From the NCBI GenBank assembly GCA_938034165.1, contig CALHKP010000075.1, forward strand, positions 1 through 21,435: a stretch of 21,435 nucleotides of DNA, given 5' to 3'. Under the pieces are notes generated by a model. The model was given only the letters and a program-made list of their open reading frames with translations. It was not told where the DNA came from and searched no databases. This stretch comes from an uncultured Clostridia bacterium (lineage in GTDB: Bacteria > Bacillota > Clostridia > Peptostreptococcales > Anaerovoracaceae). How positions within the stretch are numbered: position 1 is the stretch's first letter; each line of letters opens with the position of its first letter. A program made the translations under genes and the position numbers. Below, one piece after another: positions 14,241-21,435 of the stretch.

Positions 14241-15887
14241 CTAACCCTGTTTTTCAACCTCCGAAACATTCATTTCAAGAGAGCGGGTTCCGTTCCATTC
14301 CTTATTCTCAAGTGTTCCTGTAATTTTTGCCGTTCCACCTGTGTGATTCAACCTGTCCTCAATCTCATCGCAGTGATTGAAGCAAATGCATTTTATCATT
14401 CGTTCATCGCTGAGTCTGCCTTTAAATCTGAGGTACTGTCCTTCTTTTCCCATTCTTTCCACAAATTGAGGTTTAACCTCTAGCTTAAACAAAGGTCTGC
14501 TGTTGCAGCTTCCGAAAGGTTCAAGCAGATCAATCTGAGAAATCAGCTCGTCATTTACATTAGCTGCATCTACTATCGCATCAGCTCTTCCTGTAACATC
14601 AAAACTCTCCGGATTTTCTGCCATAAGTCTGTCAAGTTCGTCAGAAATATTCTGTCTCAGCTCTCCCAGTCTTTTCTTTTCGATTGTAAACCCGCAGGCC
14701 GCCTTGTGTCCACCGAATTTTGTAAAAAGCTTTTCGGATTTTTTCAGTACCTGATGTATATTGATTCCATCAAGAGTTCTGCATGTTCCCTTGTAAAAAC
14801 CGTCTCCGATATTCGTCGCAATTATAGCAGGCACATTGTAATTATCCTTCAGCTTTCCTGCTACAATACCTGTTATTCCTTCGTGAGCATCCTCAAGCTC
14901 TAGAAAGATAAAGTTATCACCCTTGTATTTTGCTTCTACGATTTCACAGCATTCTCTGAAAAGATCATTCTGCTTCTCTTTTCTCAGCATGTTATATTCC
15001 AGTAGCTTGCCTGAATATTCCAGTGCTTCGCTGCTATCTGCCGTACTCAAAAGCTTCACAGCTCCTGCAGCATCTGCCATTCTTCCGGATGCATTTATGC
15101 ATGGAACGATATTAAAGGATATATTCTCGGATACTATTTCGCCTTTTTTCAGATTGTTTTTTTCCATCAAGGCTACCAGACCTTTTCGCTGAGTTATATT
15201 GATTGCCCTCAGACCGAACTTTGCAAGAGTTCTGTTCTCATCTATCAGAGGAACAACATCTCCTATGGTTCCTATTCCCACAAGGTCAAGATTTCTTGTG
15301 ATTACTGACTTTGGAAGTCCCGTAACATCCACAAGAGCCTGGGCAAGCTTGAACGCAACGCCTACGCCCGCAAGATATCTAAAAGGATATTTGTTTTCCG
15401 GATGCATAGGATTTATAACTATGCAGTCAGGAATTATATCACCCATTGTATGGTGGTCAGTGACAATTATATCAAGCCCTATGCGCTTTGCGTATTTTAC
15501 TTCGATGTATGAAATACTTCCGCAGTCTACTGTGATTACAAGGTCTGCACCGCTTTCCTTAATCTTGTCAAGAGCATCACAGTTAAGACCGTATCCTTCG
15601 TCAAATCTCGAAGGAATGTAATATGACACCTCATCTGTAAGGTGCCTCAAAACATCTGTAAGAAGTGTTACGGATGTAACTCCATCCGCATCATAATCTC
15701 CATAGATACATATTTTCTTTTCTTCTTCTATTGCAGACAATATTAAATCCACTCCCGCTCCCATGTTTGGGAGAAGGAATGGATCATAAGTCTTTTTTGG
15801 TTTATCTGAGATAAACTCGCTAATAGCCTCCTCTGACTCGATTCCTCTGTCAGCGAGTATTTGTTTGATTATTGGATTTAAATTCAT
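14241..15887 (-). CDS. recJ: Single-stranded-DNA-specific exonuclease RecJ
   Basis: A 548-residue 5'-3' exonuclease of the DHH superfamily, used in recombination and mismatch and base excision repair. The DHH domain shows IYGDYDADG (61-69), VDCGS (120-124) and TDHH (143-146); the DHHA1 part shows NASGRMADA and later GGHKAACGF; the C-terminal OB domain follows to the end. The length is normal for Firmicute RecJ without extensions. It lies 13 bases after the M23 hydrolase gene and 11 before the S41 protease, so it is embedded in a division/envelope operon. Confidence 0.95.
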   Translation of the reverse strand: MNLNPIIKQILADRGIESEEAISEFISDKPKKTYDPFLLPNMGAGVDLILSAIEEEKKICIYGDYDADGVTSVTLLTDVLRHLTDEVSYYIPSRFDEGYGLNCDALDKIKESGADLVITVDCGSISYIEVKYAKRIGLDIIVTDHHTMGDIIPDCIVINPMHPENKYPFRYLAGVGVAFKLAQALVDVTGLPKSVITRNLDLVGIGTIGDVVPLIDENRTLAKFGLRAINITQRKGLVALMEKNNLKKGEIVSENISFNIVPCINASGRMADAAGAVKLLSTADSSEALEYSGKLLEYNMLRKEKQNDLFRECCEIVEAKYKGDNFIFLELEDAHEGITGIVAGKLKDNYNVPAIIATNIGDGFYKGTCRTLDGINIHQVLKKSEKLFTKFGGHKAACGFTIEKKRLGELRQNISDELDRLMAENPESFDVTGRADAIVDAANVNDELISQIDLLEPFGSCNSRPLFKLEVKPQFVERMGKEGQYLRFKGRLSDERMIKCICFNHCDEIEDRLNHTGGTAKITGTLENKEWNGTRSLEMNVSEVEKQG

Positions 15888-15900
15888 ATTTTTCTCTTCT

Positions 15901-16977
15901 TTATAGATATCCCATCGGATCTACCGGATTTCCGTTTATACGAACCTCAAAGTGAACATGAGGACCTGTAGAAATACCTGTAGAACCACACAATGCAATT
16001 ACCTGACCTCTCGATACGTGCTGTCCAACTGAAACAAGCAGACTGCTGTTATGTCCGTACAGAGTACTAATTCCGCCACCGTGATCAATGATAACTGCGT
16101 TTCCGTATCCGCCATATACCTGTGACAGAATTACAGTTCCGGATTCCGCAGCATATACGTTTGTTCCATATCCCGCTCCGATATCAACTCCTGTATGTCC
16201 TGTGCCGATTCCTGTAACAGGATGTATTCTCCATCCGAAAGGAGATGTAATATATCTTGAATCAGTAGGCCATCCCATGGCTCCGTTGCCGCCGCCTTCG
16301 TATTCTTTGTTGGAATCTTGGCTGCCTATGATTACACCTGTCAGCTTCTCGGCATCAGCATTGAGCTGTTCAAGCTTTGCCTGCAACTGATTGATTTCAT
16401 CCTGCATTGCATCAGTCTTCTTCTGGGCTTCCTGTTTCTTCTCATCAAGAGTTTTTTTGATTGATTTCAGGTTTTCATTTTCTGCAGCAAGAACCTTTTT
16501 CTTTTCTTCCATTTTCTTGTGCTGCTCTTCCAGATAATCTAGTGTATCCTGGTCGCTGGCATAAATCTTCTGAAGCATTGAAATGTTTGAAATCAACTCC
16601 GAAAAGCTTCCTGAACCCAGTATTACATCCACAAATCCTACAGAACCGTTCTTGTACATATTTCTGAGTCTCTTGCCTAGGTTGTCTTTCTGGTTATCTA
16701 TATCATCCTGCATCTGCTGGATTTCAGCTTCTGTTTCTGCAATCTTTGCTTCTGATTCGTCTATCTTTGCCTGTTGAGCATCGACTTCCTTCTGGATAGC
16801 CGCTACCTCTTCCTTCTGGCTGAGTATGCTGTCCTGAAGCTCTGATAAATCGCTCTTCACTTGACTCTGCTGATTTCTAATATCACTCAGTTCATCACCG
16901 TAAGCCCAGCTTATGGTTCCTAGTACCAGCGCAAGAATCAGTATTGTGCTGAATATTTTCTTTCCACTTTTTTTCAT
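15901..16977 (-). CDS. M23 murein hydrolase with coiled coil, FtsEX-linked (EnvC/PcsB-like role)
   Basis: A 358-residue secreted protein. A signal peptide covers about residues 1-27 (KKSGKK, hydrophobic core, ending AYG). Residues about 28-215 form long coiled coils rich in Gln, Glu and Lys, then a Gly-rich linker, then a LytM/M23 domain with zinc ligands His261 and Asp265 (HTGVD) and the HVH motif (His340, His342). All ligands are present, so unlike degenerate EnvC it should be an active endopeptidase. Placed 19 bases after ftsX, it fits the hydrolase whose coiled coil is moved by FtsEX to open peptidoglycan at division. The name PcsB is not used since that protein carries a CHAP domain. Confidence 0.93.
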   Translation of the reverse strand: MKKSGKKIFSTILILALVLGTISWAYGDELSDIRNQQSQVKSDLSELQDSILSQKEEVAAIQKEVDAQQAKIDESEAKIAETEAEIQQMQDDIDNQKDNLGKRLRNMYKNGSVGFVDVILGSGSFSELISNISMLQKIYASDQDTLDYLEEQHKKMEEKKKVLAAENENLKSIKKTLDEKKQEAQKKTDAMQDEINQLQAKLEQLNADAEKLTGVIIGSQDSNKEYEGGGNGAMGWPTDSRYITSPFGWRIHPVTGIGTGHTGVDIGAGYGTNVYAAESGTVILSQVYGGYGNAVIIDHGGGISTLYGHNSSLLVSVGQHVSRGQVIALCGSTGISTGPHVHFEVRINGNPVDPMGYL

Positions 16978-16996
16978 TATTTTCCCCCGTTAATGT

Positions 16997-17890
16997 TTAT
17001 GTGTCTAAGAAACGTCTCATTGAAATTATACTTCCGCATGCGCCTACGCTTACTCCCATTGCAAGGAATATCACTATCAGGTTAAGTGACAGATATCCTG
17101 CCGGAACAAGCGGCGATGAAAACATGGTCATTACCTGAAGCCCCACCGAAGCAACCACTCTGCTGTATATTCCGAAAGTGATTCCCGCGGATATAAGTGA
17201 GGAAATAACACCTATTATTATTCCTTCTACGAGGAAAGGACCTCTGATAAACCAGTTCGTCGCTCCCACATACTTCATTATTTCTATTTCTTTTGCTCTT
17301 GCAAGAACTGTAAGCTTGATTGTATTTGCAACTACCACTATAGAAACAACTACCAAAAAAGCCATCAGAATAAGTGCCCCTACCTGAATAGAGTTTGTCA
17401 CCTTAGTCAGCTTTTCCACTGTTTCCTTGTAATATCTTACGTCCTCGACTCCGTTTATCTTTGCGGATTCATCAATTACAACATTTGCCGCATCGATATC
17501 CTTTACCTTTACCAGAACCGAATTAGGAAGAGGATTTTCTCCCAATGAATCGAGAAGGTATCCGTTTTCACCCCATCTCTTCTTCATTATGTCCATTGCA
17601 TCATCCTTGGTTCTATAAAGCGCCTCATCAACGCCATCGATCTTGTCAACCTCATCCATTACAGCCTGAGCCTGCTCTGCAGTAACATCGTCTTTTAAGA
17701 AAAGCTCAACCTCATCGTAGTCCGATTTTATCATTTCGGAAAACAGGTTCATGTTAACCGAGAGTACAAAAAAGAGTCCCAGAATCAGCATCATTGCTGT
17801 AATTGCAAAAACCGATGCCAGCGTCATACCTCTGTTTCTCTTCAGCTGCGTGAGAGCCTGTTTAATATTATAGCCTATACGATTAACCAT
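16997..17890 (-). CDS. ftsX: Cell division protein FtsX (ABC permease)
   Basis: A 297-residue membrane protein, partner of FtsE. The order is a cytosolic N-terminus with a basic stretch, membrane helix 1 (about 24-46), an extracytoplasmic domain (about 47-165) that would contact the M23 hydrolase, then three more helices (about 172-195, 220-240, 265-290). The family motif near KEIEIMKYVGATNWFIRGPFLVEG is clear. It overlaps ftsE by eight bases and precedes the M23 gene, giving the standard order for FtsEX-controlled wall cleavage. Confidence 0.95.
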   Translation of the reverse strand: MVNRIGYNIKQALTQLKRNRGMTLASVFAITAMMLILGLFFVLSVNMNLFSEMIKSDYDEVELFLKDDVTAEQAQAVMDEVDKIDGVDEALYRTKDDAMDIMKKRWGENGYLLDSLGENPLPNSVLVKVKDIDAANVVIDESAKINGVEDVRYYKETVEKLTKVTNSIQVGALILMAFLVVVSIVVVANTIKLTVLARAKEIEIMKYVGATNWFIRGPFLVEGIIIGVISSLISAGITFGIYSRVVASVGLQVMTMFSSPLVPAGYLSLNLIVIFLAMGVSVGACGSIISMRRFLDT

Positions 17891-18602
17891 ACAAACCCTC
17901 CCTCATCAGATCTGTGAGAGTTCTCTCGTGAAACCCGTAAGCACCCTCTCCATCTCTTACAATATGACCGTCTTCAATAGCAACTACACGCTTTTGCATT
18001 CTGTCTACGATATCCTTTGCATGCGTAACCATAACAACTGTAGTTCCTGCATCGTTAATCTGTTCCAGAAGATCCATAATGTCAGCTGCAGTCTGCGGGT
18101 CAAGGTTTCCTGTAGGTTCATCTGCAATCAGAAGAGACGGATTGTTGATTATTGCTCTTGCAATTGCAACTCTCTGTTGTTCTCCTGCTGATAGCTCATT
18201 AGGGTACTTGTCCACCTTGTCACTGATGCCTACAAGCTCAAGAGCCTGTGGAACGCGTTTTCTAATCTGACGCATAGTTCTGTGATGTATTTCCATGGCA
18301 AAAGCCACATTTTCATATACTGTTTTCTTCGGCAGCAATCTAAAGTCCTGAAAAACAATTCCTATTTTTCTCCTGAGTGCAGGAATCTCTCTGTTACTTA
18401 ACTGGGTAACATCCTTGCCGTCAACGATAATCCTACCGCTGTCTGCATTAATCTCCTTCATCAGCAGTTTGATAAAAGTAGATTTACCTGCTCCGCTCGG
18501 GCCTACCAGAAAGACAAAATCCCCCCTGTCAATATGAATACTTGCATTTTCCAGTCCAATGTTGCCACTGTACGTTTTTGTTACATTTTCAAGTGTTATC
18601 AT
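17883..18602 (-). CDS. ftsE: Cell division ATP-binding protein FtsE
   Basis: A 239-residue ABC ATPase on the inner face of the membrane. Walker A is GPSGAGKST (34-42), the Q-loop is FQDFRLLP (84-91), the signature LSAGEQQR (137-144, Ala in place of the common Gly), and Walker B LLIADEP (157-163) followed by D-loop NLD. The FQDFRLLPKKTVYENV stretch is characteristic of FtsE. The ATG at 18602 follows AAAGGA. It is the first gene of the operon to the S41 protease. Confidence 0.96.
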   Translation of the reverse strand: MITLENVTKTYSGNIGLENASIHIDRGDFVFLVGPSGAGKSTFIKLLMKEINADSGRIIVDGKDVTQLSNREIPALRRKIGIVFQDFRLLPKKTVYENVAFAMEIHHRTMRQIRKRVPQALELVGISDKVDKYPNELSAGEQQRVAIARAIINNPSLLIADEPTGNLDPQTAADIMDLLEQINDAGTTVVMVTHAKDIVDRMQKRVVAIEDGHIVRDGEGAYGFHERTLTDLMREGLYG

Positions 18603-18632
18603 AAAAATCCTTTCTGAGTATTGCTATAGAAT

Positions 18633-18661
18633 AGTATACTACAAAATAAGCCTTTTTTAAA
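18633..18661 (-). promoter_or_regulatory. Probable promoter of the ftsE operon
   Basis: Minus-strand TATACT (18633-18638) with TTTAAA (18656-18661) 17 bases upstream, about 30 bases before the ftsE start. The rest of the 130-base gap to the next gene carries TTCGGC/GCCGAA arms but no T-tract in the correct direction. Confidence 0.5.
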
Positions 18662-18732
18662 CCGTGCCACCACTATTAATTGTGTTTTTTTTGTGATTCG
18701 GCGCCCGTTGTTGCGATTATTCTGTATTTTTT

Positions 18733-19470
18733 TCAGCCGAAGGAATCTGTCAGAATTTCCCGTATTTCAGCCGTTTCCCAAAGGTATGAACCCCTGTATT
18801 CAGCAGCATAAATCAAAGAATCCTCTATATGTTCAAGCCAGGTTATGGCACTATCCCTCACTATGGACTTGACCTGTCTTTTGCTCACTCCGGGATTTAC
18901 ATTGTAGATAACCCACAGATGATTCCGGTTGTTTGCAGCAAGCCTCTGCATTTTGGGAATTCGTTCAGAAGCTCTGATTATCCGCGAAGGCAAAGGATCT
19001 ACCAGAAATATCAAAGCATCCATATCCTCAAAGAAAACATCATACATATCGCAACACCCGAAATCATAAATGCACAAGTCTCCTCTGGCAGAAAATATCA
19101 GCCTTCCCATCTGTGCAGCAGTAAGAACAATATCAGTCCTGACGTCATGCGGAGTTATAATTCTCCAGTTCACTCCCTCATCTGTATTATCATCGCCATA
19201 AAGCTTTTGGTCATCTCTTGCCATTTCGTAGAAGTCGGTAAATCCGGTTCTTTTGAACCGACTGTCAGCCGCCATACTGTCATAAAGAAGAGCTCTTTTC
19301 TGTCTGGGAACTCCGCACTCCGTATAGCATACCTTGTGCCCCATATCGGCAATATAAAGTGCAAAGGAGGAAGCATACAAAGCACTGAATTCTCCCGTTC
19401 CAAGGTCTATAAAAGCTATATTTCTACACTTCAGAATCAGTTCCTCAGGTGTTGTTACAGACTTAAACAT
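18733..19470 (-). CDS. ParA/MinD-like protein lacking a P-loop, function unknown
   Basis: A 245-residue soluble protein. The overall pattern is that of the ParA/MinD/TadZ ATPase group: a first strand and helix (IAFIDLGTGEFSALY, 18-32, then ASSFALYIADMGHKVCYTE), a Walker-B-like strand DLCIYDFG (131-138), a strand DALIFLVDPLPSRI (151-164) where the family reads out position, and the late VIYNVNP (188-194). In place of the GKGGxGKT loop it has LGTGEFS, with no Lys, so ATP binding is doubtful. The start is the ATG at 19470, eight bases after GGGGAGGG; an earlier ATG at 19536 lacks a site. A promoter lies upstream, next to the group II intron. I do not recognise a named family. Confidence 0.7.
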   Translation of the reverse strand: MFKSVTTPEELILKCRNIAFIDLGTGEFSALYASSFALYIADMGHKVCYTECGVPRQKRALLYDSMAADSRFKRTGFTDFYEMARDDQKLYGDDNTDEGVNWRIITPHDVRTDIVLTAAQMGRLIFSARGDLCIYDFGCCDMYDVFFEDMDALIFLVDPLPSRIIRASERIPKMQRLAANNRNHLWVIYNVNPGVSKRQVKSIVRDSAITWLEHIEDSLIYAAEYRGSYLWETAEIREILTDSFG

Positions 19471-19507
19471 TTTGCTTTTCCCTCCCCTCAAGTTTCTCTG
19501 TAAAAAA

Positions 19508-19536
19508 ATTCTACAGCCATAGTTTGGGGAATTCAA
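19508..19536 (-). promoter_or_regulatory. Promoter of the ParA-like gene, next to the intron 3' end
   Basis: Minus-strand TTGAAT (19531-19536), 17-base spacer, TAGAAT (19508-19513), about 40 bases before the start codon. Each box has one or two mismatches to consensus. The intron 3' end (19551) is 14 bases upstream, so the insertion left this promoter whole. Confidence 0.6.
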
Positions 19537-19581
19537 GCCATAATCTCAAAATCGAGTAGGAGCTAACAGGTAGCCCCTCTC

Positions 19582-19615
19582 ACACCACCGTACGTGCCGT
19601 TCGGCATACGGCGGT
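19582..19615 (-). ncRNA. Group II intron domain V (catalytic core)
   Basis: The 34-base hairpin reads ACCGCCGTATGCC, loop GAAC, GGCACGTACGGTGGTGT on the minus strand. It carries the CGC triad of class C introns and the two-base bulge in the 3' strand. The reverse transcriptase stop codon ends at its border. Confidence 0.88.
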
Positions 19616-20869
19616 TCAATTCAAATAATAATCCATGCAACTTAGAAGTCCTCGCCTCGCGAGGATTTCTTTGCTTATGAGGTGCAGTCCTGTAGTTTTA
19701 GCTACCGCTTGGTAATGGTCTCCAAATCCCACGGACTGCTTTGCCATCCACTCCGGAGCTCCGAGTTTTCTAAGCCCCCAGTATCGTTTAGTTGCCTTCT
19801 TCCATTGTTTCCATATGACTATCCTCATGCGGGTTCGTAAATGCTCGTCTATTTTCTGTAGTGCTGTTTTCATGCTTCCTATCCTGAAATAGTTTATCCA
19901 CCCTCGTATCACCTGATTCAGTCTCTCTATCCTGTAGTCCATGCTTACAGGCCAGCTTCTCTTTGTCAGCTGTTTCAACGCTCTTTTGAATTTCAAGACA
20001 GAGTCCTGATGCGGTCTTGCCTTCCACCCCTCCGCGTCTTTCCAGAACCCGAATCCGAGGTATTTGAGTCTGCCCGGTTTCGTGACTTTCGTCTTTGTCA
20101 TGTTCACTTTAAGCCCAAGCTTTCTCTCTATCCAGCTCGTTACTGTGTGCATCACTCTGTTTGCTGCTGCACTGCTTCCTACTGCTATCACACAGTCATC
20201 TGCATACCTGACAAAGTGCAGTCCTCGTCTCTCAAGTTCCTTATCAAGCTCATTGAGCATGATATTGCTTAACAGCGGTGAGAGGTTTCCTCCTTGTGGT
20301 GTCCCCTTGCCTGTCTCCTCATATCTTCCCTTTATCATTACCCCTGCATTGAGGTATTTCCTTATCAGGGACTCTGTATCAGGGTCATCTATGAGTTTGT
20401 GTACAAGCGTCATGAGTTTATCCTGTGGCACATTGTCGAAGAATTTCTCCAGGTCGATATCCACTACATATGTGTAGCCATCATTGAAGTATTCCAATAG
20501 TTTTATCACTGCCTGCTGTGCTCTGCGTCCCGGTCTGAAGCCATAGCTGTTCTCACTAAAGTGTGGTTCAACTATTGGCGTCAGCCTCTGCGCTATTGCC
20601 TGTTCTATGATTCTGTCTACCACTGTTGGTATCCCGAGGTTTCGCACTCCTCCATTTGGTTTTGGTATCTCTACTCTCTTCACCGGCTTTGGCTTGTACT
20701 TTCTCCTCCGGATCTTGTCCCGGATATCTATCCAGTTTTCTTTGAGATACTTATCGACTTCCTCTATTGTGATTCCATCGACTCCACCTGCCCCTTTATT
20801 GGCTTTTACCCTTTTGTAGGCAAGCAGCATATTCTCTCTACTCAAGATTTCCTCAAGCAACTGCGACAT
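19616..20869 (-). CDS. ltrA: Group II intron reverse transcriptase/maturase
   Basis: A 417-residue intron-encoded protein. The reverse transcriptase blocks are in order: RVEIPKPNGGVRNLGIP (65-81), YGFRPGR (109-115), VVDIDLEKFFD (135-145), GTPQGGNLSPLLSNI (189-203) and the active-site YADD (222-225). The maturase X domain follows (about 290-400, with the RLNQVIRGWINYF motif). There is no C-terminal HNH endonuclease, as expected for class C. The length equals that of intact members, no frameshift is seen, and the ATG at 20869 has AAAGGAG eight bases upstream. The TGA borders domain V, which is an unusually short domain IV end. Confidence 0.96.
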   Translation of the reverse strand: MSQLLEEILSRENMLLAYKRVKANKGAGGVDGITIEEVDKYLKENWIDIRDKIRRRKYKPKPVKRVEIPKPNGGVRNLGIPTVVDRIIEQAIAQRLTPIVEPHFSENSYGFRPGRRAQQAVIKLLEYFNDGYTYVVDIDLEKFFDNVPQDKLMTLVHKLIDDPDTESLIRKYLNAGVMIKGRYEETGKGTPQGGNLSPLLSNIMLNELDKELERRGLHFVRYADDCVIAVGSSAAANRVMHTVTSWIERKLGLKVNMTKTKVTKPGRLKYLGFGFWKDAEGWKARPHQDSVLKFKRALKQLTKRSWPVSMDYRIERLNQVIRGWINYFRIGSMKTALQKIDEHLRTRMRIVIWKQWKKATKRYWGLRKLGAPEWMAKQSVGFGDHYQAVAKTTGLHLISKEILARRGLLSCMDYYLN

Positions 20870-21381
20870 GGATCACGTCTCCTTTCTCTGCTATGCTTCG
20901 TATCCTTTCCCCTACATTCTGTGGAAGTTTCGCTCCGTTACGTCTTTGCTACTATCTTCCTCGTCGGATATGGATACTTACTTTTACAAGTCCATTTGAC
21001 TTGAATCGTTCGGCCCTTCGCTCCACTCTCATTACAAGAACTTCCTCACTACTATGGCTTCTGCTGACTCCTCATAGTTCGTTGTTACTACAGTTTTATC
21101 TGCCTATGAGGTCTCACGGGGTAAGCTCGCCAGTCTTTCCTCGTCTACCTGCCTGATTTACCTGCATGGGTTACGGTTGCCTTTTGGACTTCGTGACTTT
21201 TGGCTCACTTATCCGCCATGCAAGCCTTGGTATCAGGTTCCTGTTCGTCAGGCTACGATTTCGCTATCCCTTCTTCTCGCCCATACCTCGCGATATGAAC
21301 CTTGGGAATCGCTTTCAGGTTCGTCGGCAACTACGCCCTTTGTGGACTTTCACCACAGACTGACGGCATGCCCGTCATACC

Positions 21382-21415
21382 AAAAAACGACCTGCAGGTC
21401 TTCCCCACAGGTCGT
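21382..21415 (-). terminator. Rho-independent terminator that is the intron target site
   Basis: On the minus strand ACGACCTGTGGG pairs with the reverse of CCTGCAGGTCGT (12 pairs with two G-U) around GAAGA (21387-21415), followed by TTTTTT (21382-21387) and a single G before the intron. It terminates a gene lying beyond the right edge. Group IIC introns recognise such hairpins. Confidence 0.88.
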
Positions 21416-21435
21416 CTTATCTTTAGTTTGATTTA

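Larger units (their letters stand above)
19551..21380 (-). mobile_element. Complete group IIC intron
   Basis: A retroelement of about 1830 bases. The 3' end (minus strand) has domain V at 19582-19615 with the class C catalytic CGC (ACCGCCGTAT, then GCACGTACGGTGGT) and domain VI with GGGGCTA/TAGCTCC ending CCTACTCGAT at 19551; both match by eye the well-known Oceanobacillus iheyensis group IIC intron. The 5' end is set at 21380, where GTATGACGGGCAT aligns with GTGTGCCCGGCAT of that intron. Domain I-III sequence fills 20870-21380. The 5' exon is a terminator hairpin ending TTTTTTG. CAAAA at 21182-21186 or 21198-21202 could be EBS1 pairing with TTTTG. All parts needed for splicing and mobility appear present. 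Confidence 0.9.

Noticed and set aside
18690..18742. Terminator after the ParA-like gene from TTCGGC/GCCGAA
   Set aside because: On the minus strand the downstream bases are A-rich, not T-rich, and the loop is long.
19471..19536. Longer start (ATG at 19536) for the ParA-like protein
   Set aside because: It overlaps the promoter boxes, has no ribosome binding site, and the ATG at 19470 follows GGGGAGGG.
20009..21431. Several plus-strand open frames over the intron
   Set aside because: They run antisense to the reverse transcriptase and intron RNA domains and match no protein pattern.

Overview
The window reads as a chromosomal segment of a low-to-moderate G+C Firmicute, most likely an anaerobic clostridium (class Clostridia). 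The evidence is AGGAGG-type ribosome binding sites, dense co-directional operons, sigma-A type promoters with TATAAT boxes, and a gene set (YerC/YecD, DUF1836, RecJ of about 550 residues, FtsEX with an M23 hydrolase, FeoAB, a group IIC intron) typical of that class. Family-level placement cannot be made from this sequence.

Layout. Bases 1-342 hold no gene but are full of direct and inverted repeats. From 4500 down to 343 (minus strand) runs a tight four-gene unit: a His/Cys-rich COG0523 (CobW-type) GTPase, a second COG0523 GTPase with what looks like a YcgQ/DUF1980-type C-terminal domain, an acyl-ACP thioesterase and an AI-2E family membrane protein. Divergent from it is feoA-feoB (ferrous iron uptake); the two units share a 160-base intergenic region with mirrored promoters. 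feoB ends in a strong bidirectional terminator shared with a small unknown gene (74 residues). A DMT transporter (7488-8396, plus) faces a second DMT transporter (8368-9368 region, minus) across another bidirectional terminator.

From 12564 down to 8472 (minus) lies a second chain: phosphopantetheinyl transferase, recX, tcdA, an aquaporin-family channel with an acidic tail, a DUF1836 regulator and the DMT transporter. Most of these overlap or abut by a few bases, so they are probably co-transcribed. yerC (12634-12933) has its own near-consensus promoter with an embedded palindrome, and its own terminator.

From 18602 down to 13060 (minus) is a cell-division and envelope operon: ftsE, ftsX, an M23 coiled-coil hydrolase (the probable FtsEX-activated murein hydrolase), recJ, and an S41 processing protease. 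Upstream of it is a ParA/MinD-like protein that has lost its P-loop (18733-19470). Just upstream of that gene, a complete group IIC intron with its reverse transcriptase/maturase (19551-21380) sits directly behind a Rho-independent terminator, which is the usual target of this intron class.

The most interesting parts are the metal-GTPase/Feo locus, the P-loop-less ParA-like protein, a hairpin placed between Shine-Dalgarno and start codon of the first DMT transporter, and the repeat-rich left edge. No clearly new multi-gene system such as a defence island or CRISPR array was found.
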